This document shows, piece by piece, positions 41,020 to 44,314 of a stretch of DNA of 44,314 nucleotides. The notes beneath the pieces are model-generated. The model ran no database searches. It was not told where the DNA came from and saw nothing but the letters and a program-made list of their open reading frames with translations. Every line of letters starts with the position of its first letter. Within the stretch, counting starts at the first letter, position 1. The DNA is from Candidatus Altarchaeota archaeon (GTDB lineage: Archaea > Altiarchaeota > Altiarchaeia > IMC4 > QMZM01): contig JAFGDV010000043.1 in assembly GCA_016931955.1 (NCBI GenBank), positions 1 through 44,314 of the forward strand, given 5' to 3'. Made by a program: the position numbers and the translations under genes.

Positions 41020-41411
41020 AGAAGACACTATATATTTTAGCATGCCTTATCCTGGTCACGGGATGCATCCAAGAAAAGATTGAAGAAACCACGACAACAA
41101 CGACGACGATAACGACGACAACAAGCACGACAACAACCTCGACAACAACTACGACGACTACCTCGACAACAATGACGACGGTGCCGGAAAAAGACGCCTT
41201 ATGCCATCAATACTGCATCGAAAACGGCTTCCTTGGGGGAACCTGCAGAAAAGCAAGGTTTGAATGCGACGTCAGACTGGAAAAAAAGATAGACAGAGAA
41301 AAACTATGCCTGGATAGAGTAATAAACGCGTGCTGCTGTAAAACAAACGAGTCAGTAGAGAAAAACGTGACCATAAGATACTCACTAAACAACGATAACC
41401 TGGATCCATAG
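41016..41411 (+). CDS. Lipoprotein with Thr stalk and defensin-like Cys-rich domain
   Basis: The 131-residue lipoprotein has the lipobox LVTGC (residue about 16), a roughly 35-residue Thr/Ser stalk, and a C-terminal domain with eight cysteines: CHQYC, eight residues with paired Gly, GTC, FEC, then LC and CCC. The CxxxC, GxC and terminal CxC spacing resembles cysteine-stabilised alpha-beta (defensin-type) folds. The role could be binding or antimicrobial, but nothing in the sequence proves it. It overlaps the enzyme gene upstream by four bases, although the products act in different compartments. Confidence 0.78.
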   Translation: MKKTLYILACLILVTGCIQEKIEETTTTTTTITTTTSTTTTSTTTTTTTSTTMTTVPEKDALCHQYCIENGFLGGTCRKARFECDVRLEKKIDREKLCLDRVINACCCKTNESVEKNVTIRYSLNNDNLDP

Positions 41412-41453
41412 AAAAATCTTGTGGATTATATCCCAGCTCTCTAAAATAGTACT

Positions 41454-41957
41454 ATGCCTTTAACGCCTTTCCATCTGGGTCCTGCAATATTCCTAGGTCT
41501 GCTGCTGCTCAGATACATAAACCTGCCAACTTTCTTAGTCGCCAGCACCATCGTCGACTTGGAGCCCTTCATTGTCTTGCTTTTAGGCTTAGACCACCCA
41601 CTACATGGATTCTTCCACTCATTCCTAGGAGGCTCTATTGTCGCAGTTACGCTCTCGCTGATCATGGTAAGATTAGGTGACAGAATCCAGAAGCTGATGT
41701 CTCATCTAAGGCTCGAGCAGAATACAACAAAGAAAAGCATCTGGCTGGCATCTTTCACTGGCATCTATTTGCACATACTATTGGACAGCCCACTCTACGG
41801 AGACATCAGGCCATTCTATCCAATGAGGAATAACCCATTATACAGCAACAGCATGTTCATTGGATTGGAAATACATGGACTATGTGTGCTGACTTTTCTA
41901 GCAGGAGCTATATTGTACGGATACCTGCTGGTAAAGAAAAGCAGACATGTGCGATAG
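41454..41957 (+). CDS. YdjM/PF04307-like membrane protein (predicted metal hydrolase)
   Basis: The 167-residue membrane protein begins MPLTPFHLGPAIFLGLLLLR and has the metal-type residues DLEP, HPLHGFFHSFLGG and HILLDSPLYGD spread over four to five helices. This is the pattern of the PF04307 group annotated as membrane-bound metal-dependent hydrolases. The substrate is unknown. A TATA-like stretch is not obvious; it lies 42 bases after the lipoprotein. Confidence 0.72.
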   Translation: MPLTPFHLGPAIFLGLLLLRYINLPTFLVASTIVDLEPFIVLLLGLDHPLHGFFHSFLGGSIVAVTLSLIMVRLGDRIQKLMSHLRLEQNTTKKSIWLASFTGIYLHILLDSPLYGDIRPFYPMRNNPLYSNSMFIGLEIHGLCVLTFLAGAILYGYLLVKKSRHVR

Positions 41958-41993
41958 ATTATCTGGTTGAGGATACGTTTTGCCGCACATAAC

Positions 41994-42902
41994 CTATTTC
42001 TTTTGGGGTTGACATCTCTCCGCCAACAGCGTAGTCAGACGTTCAGCGATATCGCAGACGATAACGTCGGGGACACCATCGGCGGCCTTAGACTGCAGAC
42101 GCAGATCAAGCTGATCGTTGACATAATCCACGACAACAAAAAGACCCTCTGGGGTTAACGCGATTTCAGTTGAAAACAATTGAAGCCTGCAGATGCGAGC
42201 AATAGACGCAGTTATATCACGCAAAGAGGTGAGACTGTAGTAGTTTTCCTCCTCGGATGTGACGGCAGTGTAAACTCTAGTACGCGTATCCCACCAACAA
42301 GGATACACCTGACCAGCACAATAGATCACACGAAACCAAGCCGGACGAGGGCCGCGCTGAACTGGGACAATATAGGCCTGCACCAGATACTTGTCTTCAG
42401 GAAACTGCTTACGTGCTTCAACCACCTGATTCCATGAAGTAGCTTCGATAACCACACCCTCGCCACCGCCACCATGCGCTGGCTTTATAGTGAACCTCTC
42501 ACCTAAAGGGCTTATATCCACTAGCTGAAGATCAGGCTGCTCTCTATAGGAAGGCAAGACTATGGTATAAGGAGTGTATATGCCTGCGCCGATAAGGGCC
42601 AAATGCATGGAAGCCTTATCATCCGCACGAAAAGCGAATTCATCCGGGTCAATACGATAAACATCATGATCACGAGCCCACCGAACTACTGGAATAAAGC
42701 GCTCGTCGTCGACAGAAGCTCGATCAAATAAGGCACAAAAGCTCAGCTCCTTATTTTTAAGAGACAACAGCATATACTCAATATTATCGGGCCTTATCTG
42801 CAGCAGAGACAGCCCACGAGACTGACATGCTTTGTCAAATAAAGCAACAAAGTCGGCATCATACTCCCAATTCCATGCAAGACAAACGTCATATGTAACC
42901 AT
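41994..42902 (-). CDS. ATP-grasp enzyme
   Basis: The 302-residue protein has the RimK-like ATP-grasp core: FRADDKASMHLALIGAGIYTPYTIVLPSY, then FTIKPAHGGGGEGV, YLVQAYI and the metal segment LFVVVDYVNDQLDLR. These enzymes join a carboxylate to an amine, thiol or amino acid. I choose the ATG at 42902: the longer reading (from the GTG at 42962) would put a strong TATA box (42946-42955) inside the coding region. It lies after speD and speE on the same strand, so its substrate might be a polyamine; similar proteins I recall are mainly bacterial, so transfer is possible. Confidence 0.75.
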   Translation of the reverse strand: MVTYDVCLAWNWEYDADFVALFDKACQSRGLSLLQIRPDNIEYMLLSLKNKELSFCALFDRASVDDERFIPVVRWARDHDVYRIDPDEFAFRADDKASMHLALIGAGIYTPYTIVLPSYREQPDLQLVDISPLGERFTIKPAHGGGGEGVVIEATSWNQVVEARKQFPEDKYLVQAYIVPVQRGPRPAWFRVIYCAGQVYPCWWDTRTRVYTAVTSEEENYYSLTSLRDITASIARICRLQLFSTEIALTPEGLFVVVDYVNDQLDLRLQSKAADGVPDVIVCDIAERLTTLLAERCQPQKK

Positions 42903-42943
42903 GTCATCCATCATCAGCGTCGACATTAGGTTATTGGATGAAA

Positions 42944-42957
42944 AGATATATATATCT
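42944..42957 (-). promoter_or_regulatory. TATA box for the ATP-grasp gene
   Basis: AGATATATATATCT is a strong TATA element about 45-55 bases before the chosen ATG, predicting transcription from about 42925. It lies between the speE stop and the ATP-grasp gene. Confidence 0.55.
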
Positions 42958-42963
42958 ACCACA

Positions 42964-43806
42964 TTAGTCCCCTGAAATAACGGACCCCATAAACCCCGGC
43001 AGAACGAAAGACGCCCTATGAATCTCAGAAGTATAATACATCAGACCAGGAATCTTCTTGTCCTTCAAGTCACTCAACGGGTCATATTTCTTCGAACAAA
43101 AAGAAAAACCAATGGTGCCTGAAGGATAGGTTGGTACGAGAGTGAGATAATAATAAACCTTTGAGTATATGCCCTTATTGAACCTGAACAGGGAACTTAT
43201 CAAATCACGGTAGTCAAACATGCTCTCCGATTGAGTCACTACGACACCATCCTCCCTCAAAGCAGCGTGCATGTCTCTGTAGAAGTCCTCCCTAAAGAGA
43301 GACTCACCAGGACCTATGGGATCGGTTGAATCAACTATTATGACATCATAAAGGCCTTTCTTCTCTTTTATGAAGAGGGCTGCGTCTTCATAGAAGACCT
43401 CCACGCGGTCGTCATCGAAACCACATGCTAGAGCTGGTAAATGCCTCCTGCAAACCTCCACGACTTCCTCGTCGATCTCGCAAACATGCACCTCCTTGAC
43501 ATCCGAATGCTTGACTACTTCCCTAGCGGCGCCGCCATCTCCGCCGCCAACGATGAGAACCCTCTCAGGTTCAGGGTGAACAGATAACGGCACGTGGACT
43601 ATCATCTCATGGTAGGCGAATTCATCCGCTTCACTGAGCATTATTATATCATCAATCAAGAGGACCTTCCCGAAATGGACTGTATCATATACCTCTATTT
43701 TCTGGAACTTCGACTGCTTTAACTCCAACAAGCCCTTTGATCGGAGTTTTACGCATCTACCCTTCAACATGTCGTTTTTGTCGGATACAATCCATCCACT
43801 CTCCAT
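42964..43806 (-). CDS. speE: Polyamine aminopropyltransferase (spermidine synthase)
   Basis: The 280-residue enzyme has the family motifs VLLIDDIIMLSEADEFAYHEMIVHVP, RVLIVGGGDGGAAREVVKH, VCEIDEEVVEVCR, DVIIVDSTDPIGPGESLF and QSESMF. It transfers aminopropyl groups from decarboxylated SAM to putrescine or, in some archaea, agmatine or longer amines. The upstream speD stop is two bases before its ATG. Confidence 0.94.
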   Translation of the reverse strand: MESGWIVSDKNDMLKGRCVKLRSKGLLELKQSKFQKIEVYDTVHFGKVLLIDDIIMLSEADEFAYHEMIVHVPLSVHPEPERVLIVGGGDGGAAREVVKHSDVKEVHVCEIDEEVVEVCRRHLPALACGFDDDRVEVFYEDAALFIKEKKGLYDVIIVDSTDPIGPGESLFREDFYRDMHAALREDGVVVTQSESMFDYRDLISSLFRFNKGIYSKVYYYLTLVPTYPSGTIGFSFCSKKYDPLSDLKDKKIPGLMYYTSEIHRASFVLPGFMGSVISGD

Positions 43807-43808
43807 CC

Positions 43809-44195
43809 TCAGTCCCCAGGCTTGTACCTGATCTTCTCTATCGGGAGATTCAGAACACCGCGCTTCATCTCGATGACGGAAATAGATTTCGCGCCAAGCT
43901 CCTTTTCAAGGTACTTCAAAGCCTTCTTGTTTTTTATCTGCCCCCCGCAGGTGAATATGTCAAGAGCACAATAGCCGTATTCAGGCCAAGTATGAACCGA
44001 AAAATGAGACTCTGCGATCACGACCACACCACTCACTCCATGAGGATTGAATTTATGGAAAACCGGCTTAATGATAGTAGCATCCGAAAGCTCCGCCGCC
44101 CTAACAAGCATTTTCTCCACCTTCTCAACATCATTCAACACAGCCTTGTCGCAATCATACAACTCAACCAAAAGATGAATACCGAGAGACTTCAT
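43809..44195 (-). CDS. speD: S-adenosylmethionine decarboxylase proenzyme
   Basis: The 128-residue protein is the small prokaryotic AdoMetDC: the self-cleavage and pyruvoyl Ser lies in AESHFSVHTWPE (about 62-73), followed by YCALDIFTCGG. It provides the aminopropyl donor for speE, just downstream. It begins MKSLGIHLLVELYDCD, the usual start. Confidence 0.95.
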   Translation of the reverse strand: MKSLGIHLLVELYDCDKAVLNDVEKVEKMLVRAAELSDATIIKPVFHKFNPHGVSGVVVIAESHFSVHTWPEYGYCALDIFTCGGQIKNKKALKYLEKELGAKSISVIEMKRGVLNLPIEKIRYKPGD

Positions 44196-44235
44196 TTTAG
44201 CTTACTAATAATATAAACCATTAAAATAAAAAAAA
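44196..44235 (-). promoter_or_regulatory. speDE promoter region
   Basis: This is AT-rich spacer upstream of speD; TTTATATTATT on the minus strand (about 44206-44216) is a likely TATA box, close to the ATG. I see no separate operator before the hairpin at 44243. Confidence 0.4.
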
Positions 44236-44242
44236 TCAACAA

Positions 44243-44262
44243 CCACACCCTAAAGGGTGTGG
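44243..44262. repeat. Perfect 9-bp hairpin with central CTAAAG, right edge
   Basis: The arms CCACACCCT and AGGGTGTGG surround AA, followed by TAT, as at 15-34. A minus-strand reading frame entering from the right edge (reading FEVADECLILADF, then VSSYHTL) stops inside the hairpin at 44250-44252. It may be the end of a gene lying outside the window, possibly a transposon gene, since IS200/IS605 genes often end at such hairpins. The remaining bases also hold a short inverted repeat AAGTCG/CGACTT. Confidence 0.45.
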
Positions 44263-44314
44263 TATGAACTTACAAAGTCGGCAAGTATGAGGCATTCATC
44301 TGCGACTTCAAAGT

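Overview
The window reads as chromosomal DNA of an anaerobic archaeon. The evidence is a sliding-clamp PCNA, a class I lysyl-tRNA synthetase, a form III RuBisCO, a split PurS/PurL/PurQ synthetase, a dihydropteroate-synthase-like protein of the methanopterin type, a textbook C/D box sRNA, TATA-type promoters and many lipoproteins on poly-threonine stalks. A euryarchaeal lineage is likely, but I cannot name the genus. No rRNA, tRNA, CRISPR array or complete transposon was found.

Layout. 1-2729: three surface lipoproteins (Cys-rich, free Cache sensor, dockerin). 2737-3620: trmO and a flavodoxin. 5861-3617 (minus): hisB, form III rbcL and a cytosine-deaminase-like gene in one overlapping operon. 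5938-13845: a branched-chain-type amino-acid ABC importer (livGF on plus; livK, livH, livM on minus), two divergent phenylacetate-CoA ligases and an ACT-domain protein. With iorAB at 21778-23891 these suggest uptake of amino acids and their ferredoxin-linked oxidation to acyl- or aryl-CoA. 14687-19959: a membrane-anchored winged-helix regulator with a SHOCT protein, flanked by two nearly identical operators. One precedes a small exported helical-repeat protein; the other precedes an operon for an EF-hand lipoprotein, a CARDB-type protein and a MacB-like ABC pair. I consider this the best candidate for an undescribed system. 21208-19967: a lipoprotein serpin.

23894-27401: a core-MetE-like methyltransferase with a tiny CxxCxGxG protein, diverging from an ECF-type S component and followed by two DUF4430 (transcobalamin-like) surface proteins. 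A 19-bp palindrome occurs in the divergent promoter and again before the first DUF4430 gene, suggesting a corrinoid-linked regulon. 27432-35402: purine genes (purD; purS, purL, purQ) interrupted by a Cys-rich lipoprotein, a DUF92 membrane protein and the dihydropteroate-synthase-like gene. The 3' end of the latter is duplicated next to a palindrome. 35395-37713: PCNA and LysS.

37714-38168: a noncoding region with a C/D box sRNA and a cluster of four small-loop hairpins. 38169-40014: a Cache-HAMP receptor without an output domain, preceded by a small soluble gene. 40135-41957: an AIR-synthase-related enzyme, a defensin-like Cys-rich lipoprotein and a YdjM-type membrane protein. 44195-41994 (minus): speD, speE and an ATP-grasp enzyme with its own TATA box. 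Similar 9-bp hairpins with a central CTAAAG lie at both window edges and resemble IS200/IS605 end palindromes.
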